A stretch of DNA of 64,000 nucleotides from JACVRW01 sp963819115 (GTDB lineage: Bacteria > Actinomycetota > Thermoleophilia > Solirubrobacterales > Thermoleophilaceae), in contig CAWFUR010000012.1 in assembly GCA_963819115.1 (NCBI GenBank), positions 124,001-188,000 on the forward strand, given 5' to 3'. Positions 7,426-15,449 of the stretch are shown in pieces. Under the pieces are notes generated by a model. That model did no database searches, was not told where the DNA came from, and saw only the letters and a list, made by a program, of their open reading frames with translations. Position 1 is the first letter of the stretch, and each line of letters opens with the position of its first letter. The translations under genes were made by a program, and so were the position numbers.

Positions 7426-8523
7426 ATGAGGAACCTCCTCACGCTCGCCGCGTGCGGCGTGCTGGCCCTGGGAGTGGCAGCTTGTGGCGACGACAACAAC
7501 GACAAGAGCAGCAGTAGCGGTGGCTCCAGCGCCTCCTCCGGCGGGGGCACACTGAACGGCGCCGGCGCGACGTTCCCCCAGCCGGTGTACGACGAGTGGG
7601 GTGCCCGGTTCAAGGACGCCACGGGCACGACCGTGAACTATCAAGGAATCGGCTCCGGCGGCGGAATCGCCCAGTTCACGGCCGGAACGGTCGACTTCGG
7701 CGCGAGCGACGCGGCCATGACTGACGACGAGCTGGCGGCCGCCAAGAAGAAGGGCACTCCGCTCCACGTGCCGACCGTGCTCGGCGCGGTGACCATTTCG
7801 TACAACCTCAGCGGCGTCGAGAAGGGCCTCAAGCTCGACGGCGCCACGATCGCCGACATCTTCTTGGGCAAGGTCAAGAAGTGGAACGACGCAGCGATCA
7901 CCAAGCTGAACTCGGGTGTTGACCTGCCCGACAAGGACATAGCCGTTTGTCATCGCTCCGACGAGTCGGGTACCACGGCCAACTTCACGCTGTTCCTCGC
8001 CGACTACTCGCCGGAGTGGAAGAACGGCCCGGGCGTTGACAAGACCGTGAAGTGGCCGACCGGTACCGGTGCCAAGGGCAACGACGGTGTGGCCGCCTGC
8101 GTGAAGCAGACCGACGGCGGAGTGGGATATGTCGAGCAGGCGTATGCCCTCCAGAACGACTTCACCACCGCGGCGGTGAAGAACAAGGCGGGCAAGTACG
8201 TCGAGCCATCGCTCGAGGCGACATCCGCAGCCGGCGCGGGTGCCGCACCGCCCCCGGACCTGCGCTTCGCCACGATCAATGCGCCCGGGGCCGGGGCTTA
8301 CCCGATCACCGCGGTGACGTTCCTTCTCGTGTACCAGGACCCGTGCAAGGCGGGCGGAAACACCAAGGAGGCGCAGAACCTGAAGGCGTGGCTCGACTAC
8401 GGGCTTGGTGACGGACAGAAGGTGGCTCCCCAGCTGGAGTACGCCCCCCTGCCCGAGAGCATCCTCACCAAGTCTCAGGCGAAGGCGGACAGCCTGACCT
8501 GCAACGGGCAGCCCATCAAGTAG
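7426..8523 (+). CDS. pstS: Phosphate ABC transporter substrate-binding lipoprotein PstS
   Basis: Binds phosphate outside the membrane and delivers it to PstCA. The 365-residue protein has a lipoprotein signal with lipobox GVAAC (Cys20), a Ser/Gly-rich linker, and PstS hallmarks: GAGATFPQPVYDEW, GIGSGGGIAQF, the DFGASDAAM segment and HRSDESGTT, which supplies phosphate-binding residues. ATG 7426 was chosen for AAGGAG 9 nt upstream and because it places the signal peptide correctly. It is first in a pstSCAB-phoU-ppx run behind a PHO-box-like promoter. A strong hairpin follows the stop, probably keeping PstS levels above those of the permease. Confidence 0.97.
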   Translation: MRNLLTLAACGVLALGVAACGDDNNDKSSSSGGSSASSGGGTLNGAGATFPQPVYDEWGARFKDATGTTVNYQGIGSGGGIAQFTAGTVDFGASDAAMTDDELAAAKKKGTPLHVPTVLGAVTISYNLSGVEKGLKLDGATIADIFLGKVKKWNDAAITKLNSGVDLPDKDIAVCHRSDESGTTANFTLFLADYSPEWKNGPGVDKTVKWPTGTGAKGNDGVAACVKQTDGGVGYVEQAYALQNDFTTAAVKNKAGKYVEPSLEATSAAGAGAAPPPDLRFATINAPGAGAYPITAVTFLLVYQDPCKAGGNTKEAQNLKAWLDYGLGDGQKVAPQLEYAPLPESILTKSQAKADSLTCNGQPIK

Positions 8524-8526
8524 AGA

Positions 8527-9522
8527 GTGGAAGCAGGAGTTGCAACTGCGCGGGACGACCCCCCGGCTCTCGGGGGGTCGTCCGCGTCGCAACTTCCGGA
8601 CAAGGTGCTGCGCTGGGGGCTGACCGCCCTTGCGGCGGGGGTCCTTGTCCTCATCGCGTACTTCTTCATCCGGCTCTACTCGGAGGCCAAGCCGGCCTTC
8701 GACAAGTTCGGGATCTTCGGATTCACCTTCGATAACAACTGGGACGTCTCGCACGAGATCTACGGTGCGCTGCCACTGCTCGTCGGAACACTGATCACCG
8801 CGGGCCTCGCGCTGTTGATCGGTGTCCCGGTCGCGGTGGCCACTGCGATCTACATCGTCGAGCTGGCGCCCAGGCGCCTGCGTTCGCCCCTCGGCATGAT
8901 CGTCGAGCTTCTCGCAGCGGTCCCCTCTGTGGTTTATGGCCTCTGGGCGGTCTTTGTGCTCATTCCCAAGATCACCCCGGCGGAGCAGTGGTTCGCGGAC
9001 ACCTTCTCCTTCATTCCCTGGATCGGAGGCGGCACCGTGGCCGGTCCCAACTACTTCATCGGCGGGCTGATCCTGGCGATCATGATCCTGCCGATCGTGA
9101 GCGCCGTATCGCGGGAGGTCATCGCCACGGTCCCGGTGGAACAGAAGGAAGCCGCGCTGGCTCTCGGGGCAACGCGCTGGGAGATGATCCGCATGGCGGT
9201 TCTGCCCTACTCCCGCTCGGGGATCGCGGGAGCATCCATGCTCGGGTTGGGCCGGGCCATCGGCGAGACGATCGCCGTGACGCTCGTGATCGGAAACGCC
9301 CCGGAGATCGGTGATCACCTGTTCGCGCAGGGGTACACCCTCGCGGCGGTGATCGCGAACGAGTTCGGCGAGGCCGCCGCCGATCCGATCCACCGGGCGG
9401 CCCTGATCGCCGCGGGCCTCGTGCTCTTCGTTCTGACCCTGTTGGTGAACGCCATCGCCCGAGGCTTCGTCATGCGCGCCGAGCGCCGCCAGGGCACCCG
9501 CCTCTCCCAGGGCGCCGCGTGA
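8527..9522 (+). CDS. pstC: Phosphate ABC transporter permease PstC
   Basis: Inner-membrane subunit of the high-affinity phosphate importer. It has about six hydrophobic helices and the ABC-permease EAA loop EAALALGATRWEMIRMAVLP (near residue 215), which contacts PstB. It overlaps pstA by GTGA. The first GTG (8527) lies 3 nt after the pstS stop, but the first about 20 codons are covered by the strong hairpin. GTG 8605 (then LRWGLTALAAGVLVL) is a credible alternative that would leave the hairpin untranslated. The long start is given because PstC proteins usually carry a polar N-terminus before helix 1. Confidence 0.95.
   Translation: MEAGVATARDDPPALGGSSASQLPDKVLRWGLTALAAGVLVLIAYFFIRLYSEAKPAFDKFGIFGFTFDNNWDVSHEIYGALPLLVGTLITAGLALLIGVPVAVATAIYIVELAPRRLRSPLGMIVELLAAVPSVVYGLWAVFVLIPKITPAEQWFADTFSFIPWIGGGTVAGPNYFIGGLILAIMILPIVSAVSREVIATVPVEQKEAALALGATRWEMIRMAVLPYSRSGIAGASMLGLGRAIGETIAVTLVIGNAPEIGDHLFAQGYTLAAVIANEFGEAAADPIHRAALIAAGLVLFVLTLLVNAIARGFVMRAERRQGTRLSQGAA
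8538..8594 (+). other. Long stem-loop at the pstS-pstC junction
   Basis: A perfect 12-bp stem pairs 8553-8564 (GGACGACCCCCC) with 8572-8583 around a 7-nt loop. It extends outward through CGCG/CGCG after a one-base bulge and through AGTTGC (8538-8543) with GCAACT (8589-8594). No T-run follows, so it is more likely an mRNA-stability or attenuating structure than a full terminator. It lies over the first codons of pstC if translation starts at GTG 8527. Confidence 0.7.
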
Positions 9523-10382
9523 ACGCGCTGCCAGCTGTGAGCAGTAGGCGCGTGCTCACGGATCGGATCATGCGCGGGCTGCTGCTCGCGGCCACGGTCG
9601 TCGCGATCGTGCCGCTCGTGTTCGTCCTGTACTACCTGATCAAGAAGGGGATAGGGGCCTGGAGCCTCGACTTCTTCACCACCGATCCGAGCGGTCGGTT
9701 CCTCGGGGATCCGGGTGGCATCAGGAGCGCCATCATCGGCACCGTCCTCATAGTCGGGTTGGCCTCGTTGATCGCCGTTCCGGCCGGGATCGGGGTGGCC
9801 CTGTACCTCGTTGAGTACGGGAAGAACTCGCGCTTCGCGAACCTGGTCCGCTACTTCGTGGACGTGCTCACCGGGGTGCCGTCCATCGTCTTCGGCCTGT
9901 TCATCTACATCGTTCTCGTGCTAGGTGACGTCTTCGGCAACTTCGCCGGGTGGAAGGGGTCGGTGGCGCTCGCCCTCCTGATGCTCCCAGTGGTCACGCG
10001 AACCTCCGAGGTGGTGCTCATGCTGGTGCCCTCCTCACTGCGGGAAGCGGCGTTGGCTCTCGGCGCCCCCCGCTGGCGGGTCATCACCCGCGTGGTGTTG
10101 CCCACGGCGCTGCCGGGGCTCGTCACCGGGTCCCTGCTGGCGATCGCGAGGGCGGCAGGAGAAACGGCCCCGCTCCTCTTCACCGCGTTTGCCGTAAAGG
10201 CCACGACCTGGGATCTTGGGTCGCAGATGAACTCCCTCCCGATCCAGATATTCAGCGACGTCCGGCAGGCTCAGGATCGCCTTGTGGAGCGAGCCTGGGG
10301 AGCGGCTCTCACGCTAGTCGTCATGATCCTGGTGCTTACGCTCGTCGCCCGCCTCTTCCAGCGAAGGAGCCAGACGCTATGA
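9519..10382 (+). CDS. pstA: Phosphate ABC transporter permease PstA
   Basis: Second permease subunit, 287 residues, with about six membrane helices and the EAA loop EAALALGAPRWRVITRVVLP (near residue 178). It starts with GTG overlapping the pstC stop by 4 nt and ends overlapping the pstB start as ATGA, so all three are translationally coupled. Segments such as TGVPSIVFGLFIYIVLVLG are typical of PstA. Forms the transmembrane pore with PstC. Confidence 0.95.
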   Translation: MNALPAVSSRRVLTDRIMRGLLLAATVVAIVPLVFVLYYLIKKGIGAWSLDFFTTDPSGRFLGDPGGIRSAIIGTVLIVGLASLIAVPAGIGVALYLVEYGKNSRFANLVRYFVDVLTGVPSIVFGLFIYIVLVLGDVFGNFAGWKGSVALALLMLPVVTRTSEVVLMLVPSSLREAALALGAPRWRVITRVVLPTALPGLVTGSLLAIARAAGETAPLLFTAFAVKATTWDLGSQMNSLPIQIFSDVRQAQDRLVERAWGAALTLVVMILVLTLVARLFQRRSQTL

Positions 10383-11260
10383 CCCTCGATCCCTCAGTTT
10401 CAAAGGATCGGTCGTCCGCGGACGCCCGCGCGGCTGGCGACACCCCCAACCCGGCCGCCGGGCCGATCCCGGACACCCCCACCCGCGGAGGCCAGGTGGA
10501 GCAGCAGGCGCGCGACGTGCTGGTCAGGAAGCTGAGGGCGTTCTACGGCGAGGGGGAGGCCATCAAGGGCGTGGACCTCGACTTCGCGGCGAACAAGGTG
10601 ACCGCGATGATCGGTCCGTCCGGCTGCGGAAAGTCCACGCTTGTCCGCTGCATCAACCGGATGCACGAGGAGATCCCAGGGGCGCGGGCCGAGGGCGAGG
10701 TCACGCTCGACGGCATGAACGTCTACGGCGACGGCGTGGACGTCGTCGCGGTCAGGCGGGCGATCGGGATGGTGTTCCAGAAGCCCAACCCGTTTCCGAC
10801 GATGTCGATCTTCGACAACGTCGCCGCCGGGGTGCGGCTCAGCGGTGGGCGCGGCCGCGACATGAAGGAGCTGGTGGAGCGCTCGCTCCGGGGGGCGAGT
10901 CTCTGGGAAGAGGTGAAGGACCGTCTGGGCGAGCCCGGAATCGGGCTCTCCGGGGGGCAGCAGCAGCGCCTGTGCATCGCCCGAACGATCGCGGTGGAGC
11001 CCGAGGTCATCATCATGGACGAGCCCTGCTCCGCCCTTGATCCGCTGGCCACCCTGAAGATCGAGGAGCTCATCTCCGAGCTCAAGAAGCGCTTCACGAT
11101 CATCCTGGTCACCCACAACATGCAGCAGGCCGCACGCGTGGCCGACTCAACGGCGTTCATGCTCAGTGGCGAGCTGGTGGAAGTGGACGAGACCGAGAAG
11201 ATCTTCACCAACCCGGGCGACTCCCGTACGGAGGACTACGTCACCGGGAAGTTCGGGTGA
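10379..11260 (+). CDS. pstB: Phosphate ABC transporter ATPase PstB
   Basis: ATP-hydrolysing subunit of the phosphate importer, 293 residues. Walker A is GPSGCGKST (about residue 80), Q-loop VFQKPNPFP, signature LSGGQQQR, Walker B IIMDEPCSALDP and the switch His in VTHNMQQA; CINRMHEEIPGAR is PstB-typical. The first about 45 residues (MTLDPSVSKDRSSADAR onward) are a Pro/Ala-rich extension not needed for the ABC fold. Since ATG 10379 overlaps the pstA stop as ATGA, the extension is probably translated, though a later start cannot be excluded. Confidence 0.95.
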   Translation: MTLDPSVSKDRSSADARAAGDTPNPAAGPIPDTPTRGGQVEQQARDVLVRKLRAFYGEGEAIKGVDLDFAANKVTAMIGPSGCGKSTLVRCINRMHEEIPGARAEGEVTLDGMNVYGDGVDVVAVRRAIGMVFQKPNPFPTMSIFDNVAAGVRLSGGRGRDMKELVERSLRGASLWEEVKDRLGEPGIGLSGGQQQRLCIARTIAVEPEVIIMDEPCSALDPLATLKIEELISELKKRFTIILVTHNMQQAARVADSTAFMLSGELVEVDETEKIFTNPGDSRTEDYVTGKFG

Positions 11261-11270
11261 GGGAGTCTCG

Positions 11271-11975
11271 ATGAGCGAAACGGGCAGGGCGCAGTTCCAG
11301 CACGAGCTGGCCGAGCTCGAGCACCAGGCCCTCGGAGGGCTCGACATGGTGGTGGCCGCCGTCGACCGCGCCCTGGAGACGGTTCAGCATCAGGACGTGG
11401 AGCTGGCCAGCATGGTCATCGCCGACGACGACCGAATCGACGGCCGCTACCTCGAGGTGCACCAGGGCATCCTTTCGCTGCTGGCGCTCCAGGCCCCGGT
11501 GGCCGGAGACCTGCGCCTGGTGGCCGCCCTGCTCCACGTGATCAAGCACATCGAGCGCATGGGAGACCAGTGCGTGAACATGGCGAAGCTGGTGCCGCTC
11601 GCGGGTCACGAGCCCCCGGCCGACCCGAGCCTGCTGGGCACGATTCAGCAGATGGGCGAGAAGGCGCGCCAGCTGGTGGTGCAGTCCGGGCAGGCGTTCG
11701 CTGCACGCGACGTGGGCCTGGCGCAGGATCTGGTGCGCCAGGACGACGAGATCGATGCTCTCAACCGCCGCTGCTTCGCGATGGCGCTGGATCTCGGGGA
11801 CGACGCCGATCGGCGAGAATGGGCGATGCACATGATGCTTGTGGCGCGCTGCATCGAGCGGATCGGCGACAACGCCGTGGATATTGGAGAGCAGACGGCC
11901 TTCGTGGTCACCGGGCTGTTCCGCGAGTTCGAGGACGCGTCGCATCCCGAGCTCGCCCCGCAGAACACCGCTTGA
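11271..11975 (+). CDS. phoU: Phosphate signalling regulator PhoU
   Basis: A 234-residue all-helical protein with two PhoU repeats. Metal-binding acidic motifs include DDDRIDGRYLEVHQGILSLL in the first and RQDDEIDALNRRCFAMAL in the second, and IKHIERMGDQCVNMA with ARCIERIGDNAVDIGEQT is the characteristic pair. It inhibits phosphate signalling and modulates Pst transport. ATG 11271 is preceded by GGGAG at 5 nt, 10 nt after pstB. Its stop overlaps the TTG start of the exopolyphosphatase gene. Confidence 0.95.
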   Translation: MSETGRAQFQHELAELEHQALGGLDMVVAAVDRALETVQHQDVELASMVIADDDRIDGRYLEVHQGILSLLALQAPVAGDLRLVAALLHVIKHIERMGDQCVNMAKLVPLAGHEPPADPSLLGTIQQMGEKARQLVVQSGQAFAARDVGLAQDLVRQDDEIDALNRRCFAMALDLGDDADRREWAMHMMLVARCIERIGDNAVDIGEQTAFVVTGLFREFEDASHPELAPQNTA

Positions 11976-12859
11976 TCTGCGCCTGCATCGACATCGGCAG
12001 CAACACGACGAGGCTGCTGGTGGCGGATGCGACGAGCGGGTCGCTCAAGGAGCTGGTCAACCAGCGTGCCTTCACCCGGATCGGAAAGAGCCTCCGCGGA
12101 GGTGACGGGAGGATCCCCTCGGAGAAGATCGCCGAGACGGCCGAGGTGGTGCGCACCCAGGCCACCGTGGCCCGGGAGGTGGGTGCCGAGCGCCTCGTGG
12201 CCGTGGCCACGGCCGCCATCCGGCAGGCTCCCAACCGCGAGGAGCTTCGCACCGCCGTGTGCGAGGCCGGATCGGTGGAGCTCGACGTGCTGTCCGGCGA
12301 GGAGGAGGCGCGGCTCGCCTTCGTGGGAGCCACCCGCACGCTCGTCCAGGCGCCTCCGGGGACGATCGCGGTGGTGGATGTGGGGGGAGGGTCCAGTGAG
12401 ATCGCGGTGGGGGAGGCGGACGGCCGGATGGCGTGGTCGGCCTCCTTCCGGATCGGCTCCGGCTTCCTCGCCGACTCGTATCTTCGCGGCGACCCGCCGT
12501 CGGTGAAGGAGCTGCAGAAGGTGCGCGACCACGTGGCGGGAGCTCTCGAGGGACTGGATCCGCCGCCGGCGGACACCGCCGTGGCCGTGGGCGGCACCGC
12601 CACCTCACTGCGGCGGCTGGTGGGCGCCGAGCTCGCGCACGAGACGCTCGAGCGGGGAATCCGCGTGCTCTCCACGACGCCGATCGGCGAGGTGGCCGAG
12701 CGCTTCGAGCTCGACCCCGAGCGCGTGCGCCTGCTGCCCGCGGGGATCCTCGTGCTGGAGGCGGTGTCGGACCTGCTCGAGCTGCCTCTCCGGATCGCCC
12801 GCGGCGGCCTACGCGAAGGCGTGCTGCTCGAGCTCGTGGAGGGGCGGCGTCTTGCCTAG
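11972..12859 (+). CDS. ppx: Exopolyphosphatase / Ppx-GppA family phosphatase
   Basis: Hydrolyses the ends of polyphosphate or converts pppGpp to ppGpp; the family includes both. The 295-residue protein carries the ASKHA-type phosphate-binding motifs CIDIGSNTTRLLVAD at the N-terminus and VVDVGGGSSEIAVG near residue 130, and a third region around GGTATSLRRL. The start is TTG 11972, overlapping the phoU stop as TTGA; the N-terminal motif directly follows. Short Ppx without the C-terminal HD domain are common in actinobacteria. Its place between phoU and sixA/ppk supports the polyphosphate role. It ends overlapping sixA head-on by 4 nt. Confidence 0.9.
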   Translation: MICACIDIGSNTTRLLVADATSGSLKELVNQRAFTRIGKSLRGGDGRIPSEKIAETAEVVRTQATVAREVGAERLVAVATAAIRQAPNREELRTAVCEAGSVELDVLSGEEEARLAFVGATRTLVQAPPGTIAVVDVGGGSSEIAVGEADGRMAWSASFRIGSGFLADSYLRGDPPSVKELQKVRDHVAGALEGLDPPPADTAVAVGGTATSLRRLVGAELAHETLERGIRVLSTTPIGEVAERFELDPERVRLLPAGILVLEAVSDLLELPLRIARGGLREGVLLELVEGRRLA

Positions 12860-13308
12860 GCTTGCTGTCGGTCGCGCTGGGCCAACAGCGCCAGCTCGCG
12901 CGGACGGAGGAGCACCTTGAGCTCTCCCCGGTCGATCCCTGCCAGCCCGCCCTTCTTCAGCCTCACCTGCGCGCCGGTGAGACGATGGACGGCCATGGAG
13001 AAGTCCGGGTCGTGGCCCACCAAGATCACGTCGTCGCCGAGGCCCGCGGTGAGAGCCCGGGCGTCGATCGGGCCTCCGGAGAGTCCCGGCTCCATCTGCG
13101 GCTCCAGGCCGTCCAGCTCGGCGCAGGCGAGCTTCGCGGTTTCCACCGCCCGCACCTTGGGGCTGGTCAGGCAGGCGTCGATGTTCACCCCAAGGGCTCG
13201 CAGGGCGACGCCCGCTGCGCGAGACTGTTCACGGCCCCCCTCGGTCAGGGGACGGTCCGCGTCGGGCGAGCCGTCGGCAGCCTCACCATGGCGCAACAAC
13301 CAGAGCAT
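12856..13308 (-). CDS. sixA: SixA-type histidine phosphatase
   Basis: A 150-residue minimal phosphoglycerate-mutase-fold phosphatase. The catalytic RHGEA is at residues 6-10, a core Arg lies in LTSPKVRAVETA, and the second catalytic His is in VILVGHDPDFS. In E. coli SixA removes phosphate from phosphohistidine proteins; in actinobacteria the substrate is often unknown. It sits between ppx (convergent) and ppk (divergent, 23-nt gap). A phosphohistidine intermediate occurs in polyphosphate kinase, so a functional link is imaginable but unproven. Confidence 0.88.
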   Translation of the reverse strand: MLWLLRHGEAADGSPDADRPLTEGGREQSRAAGVALRALGVNIDACLTSPKVRAVETAKLACAELDGLEPQMEPGLSGGPIDARALTAGLGDDVILVGHDPDFSMAVHRLTGAQVRLKKGGLAGIDRGELKVLLRPRELALLAQRDRQQA

Positions 13309-13331
13309 GCACGGAGACCATAATCGCTGAG

Positions 13332-15449
13332 ATGGAACAGGGTGTGAACACGGTGGATGCGGGGATCCAGACCCCGGATCTCGACGCCAGCGAGCTCTAC
13401 TTCAATCGCGAGCTGTCGTGGGTCCAGTTCAACGAGCGCGTGCTGGAGCTGGCCGAGGACCCGCGGACCCCGCTGCTCGAGCGTGTGAAGTTCCTGGCCA
13501 TCTACGCCTCGAACGAGGACGAGTTCTGGATGGTGCGGGTGGCCGGCCTGAACGACCAGGTGGACGCTGGGATCGACGCCCGCAAGGCTGACGGCCTGTC
13601 GCCGGAGGAGACGCTCGAACAGGTGACCGAGCGCTCCCGGGACCTGAGCCGCCGGCACGCGCGCCAGTGGGAGGACTACGTTCGCCCCGCGCTCGCGGAG
13701 CAGGGGATCCGCGTGGTGGACCCGACGGACCTCGAGGCCGACGAGCTGGCGGAGATGGACCGCATGTTCGAGGAGCAGATCTTCCCGGTGCTCACGCCCC
13801 TGGCCGTGGGCCCGGGCCGGCCCTTCCCCTACATCTCGAACCTCTCCCTCTCCATCGCCGTGTGGCTGAAGGACCCCGTCGGGGGTGGCGTGATGTTCGC
13901 GCGTGTGAAGGTGCCGAAGGAGGTGCTCCCCCGCCTGCTGGAGGTGCATCCGCAGGTGTTCGTTCCGCTCGAGCGGGTGATCGCGCGGAACCTCCAGGAG
14001 CTCTTCCCCGGCATGAAGATCATGCGCCACGCCTTCTTCCGGGTCACGAGGGACGCGGACTTCACCGTCTCCGACGAGGCCGACGATCTTCTCCGCGCGG
14101 TGGAGGATGAGCTGCGCCGCCGGCGTTTCGGCGAGGCCGTGCGGCTCGAGGTGTCGCACGACATGGATCCGAACATGCGCCAGTACCTGGTCGAGCAGCT
14201 CGCCATCGACGAGTCGCAGGTTGTGGACGTGGACGGGATGCTCGACCTCGAGGACCTGTGGGGCGTGGCCGACGTGGACGGTCACCGGGAGCTGCGCGAG
14301 GCGCCCTGGCAGCCGCTGACCTTCCCCGAGCCGAAGGACCCGGACGACGGTCCCGTGGACATGATGGGCGCGATGCGCGAGCGGGACATCCTCGTGCACC
14401 ACCCGTACCACTCGTTCACCACCAGCGTGGAGCGCTTCGTGCAGCAGGCCGTGGCCGACCCGGACGTGCTCGCGGTGAAGATGACCGTGTACCGGACCTC
14501 GGACGACTCGGGACTGGTGCCGTCGCTGATCGAGGCCGCCGAGCGGGGCAAGCAGGCCGTGTGCCTGGTGGAGCTGAAGGCGCGCTTCGACGAGCGCCGG
14601 AACATCACCTGGGCGCGCTCGCTCGAGGAGGCCGGCGCGCACGTGGTGCACGGGCTGCCCGGGTTGAAGACGCACACCAAGGCCCTGCTCGTGGTGCGGC
14701 GCGAGGGCCGGGGCGTGCGCCACTACGTGCACATCGGCACCGGCAACTACCACGCGAAGACGGCCCGCCTCTACGAGGACTTCGGCCTCTTCACCACGGA
14801 CGAGGAGCTGGCCGCGGACGTGGGCGAGCTCTTCAACGCGCTCACGGGCGCGGCGCGCTCACCGGGCTACCGCAAGGCGATCATCGCTCCGGACCACATG
14901 CGCAACTGGTTCCTCGAGGAGGTGCGCCGGACGATCGAGGCCCGGCTCGCGGGCCAGCACGCGCGCATCGTCCTGAAGATGAACTCGCTGGTGGACCCGC
15001 AGAGCATCCGCGCGCTCTACGTGGCCTCCCAGGCCGGCGTGCCGGTGGAGCTGAACGTGCGCGGCATCTGCTGCCTGCGCCCCGGCGTGCCGGGTGTGTC
15101 AGACAACATCCGCGTGGTGTCGGTCGTGGGCCGCTTCCTCGAGCACTCGCGCGTGTACGCGTTCGAGCGCGGCGACGAGCGCCGGTACTGGATCGGGTCG
15201 GGTGACCTGATGCCGCGCAACCTCGACACCCGCGTGGAGCTGCTCGCGCCGGTGGAGGAGCCGGCGCTGAAGGCCGAGATCGCCGACACGCTGGAGCGCT
15301 GTCTGGGCGACGACACCTTCGCCTGGGAGCTGCTCGAGTCGGGCACGTGGCGGCGGCGCACCGGCGGAACGCGCTCGGTGCAGCGTGAGCTGATGGAGCG
15401 CACGCTCGCTAACGCGGGCGCGGCGAGCCTAGGCCCAGCACCTCTTTGA
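13332..15449 (+). CDS. ppk1: Polyphosphate kinase 1
   Basis: Makes polyphosphate from ATP, and the reverse. The 705-residue length is normal for PPK1. Domain order: N-terminal domain with YFNRELSWVQFNERVLE, a head domain, and two phospholipase-D-like catalytic domains. KTHTKALLVVRR holds the expected phospho-accepting His region, and RYWIGSGDLMPRNLDTRVELL the second. ATG 13332 was used; a slightly later GTG is possible. Its last 41 nt overlap the convergent GH3 gene. Together with pst, phoU and ppx it completes a phosphate uptake-storage block. Confidence 0.95.
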   Translation: MEQGVNTVDAGIQTPDLDASELYFNRELSWVQFNERVLELAEDPRTPLLERVKFLAIYASNEDEFWMVRVAGLNDQVDAGIDARKADGLSPEETLEQVTERSRDLSRRHARQWEDYVRPALAEQGIRVVDPTDLEADELAEMDRMFEEQIFPVLTPLAVGPGRPFPYISNLSLSIAVWLKDPVGGGVMFARVKVPKEVLPRLLEVHPQVFVPLERVIARNLQELFPGMKIMRHAFFRVTRDADFTVSDEADDLLRAVEDELRRRRFGEAVRLEVSHDMDPNMRQYLVEQLAIDESQVVDVDGMLDLEDLWGVADVDGHRELREAPWQPLTFPEPKDPDDGPVDMMGAMRERDILVHHPYHSFTTSVERFVQQAVADPDVLAVKMTVYRTSDDSGLVPSLIEAAERGKQAVCLVELKARFDERRNITWARSLEEAGAHVVHGLPGLKTHTKALLVVRREGRGVRHYVHIGTGNYHAKTARLYEDFGLFTTDEELAADVGELFNALTGAARSPGYRKAIIAPDHMRNWFLEEVRRTIEARLAGQHARIVLKMNSLVDPQSIRALYVASQAGVPVELNVRGICCLRPGVPGVSDNIRVVSVVGRFLEHSRVYAFERGDERRYWIGSGDLMPRNLDTRVELLAPVEEPALKAEIADTLERCLGDDTFAWELLESGTWRRRTGGTRSVQRELMERTLANAGAASLGPAPL

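Noticed and set aside
7324..9393. Long open frame on the minus strand opposite pstS and pstC (about 690 codons)
   Set aside because: Rich in Arg, His, Gly and Val with no domain pattern, and exactly antisense to certain genes; a by-product of high GC.
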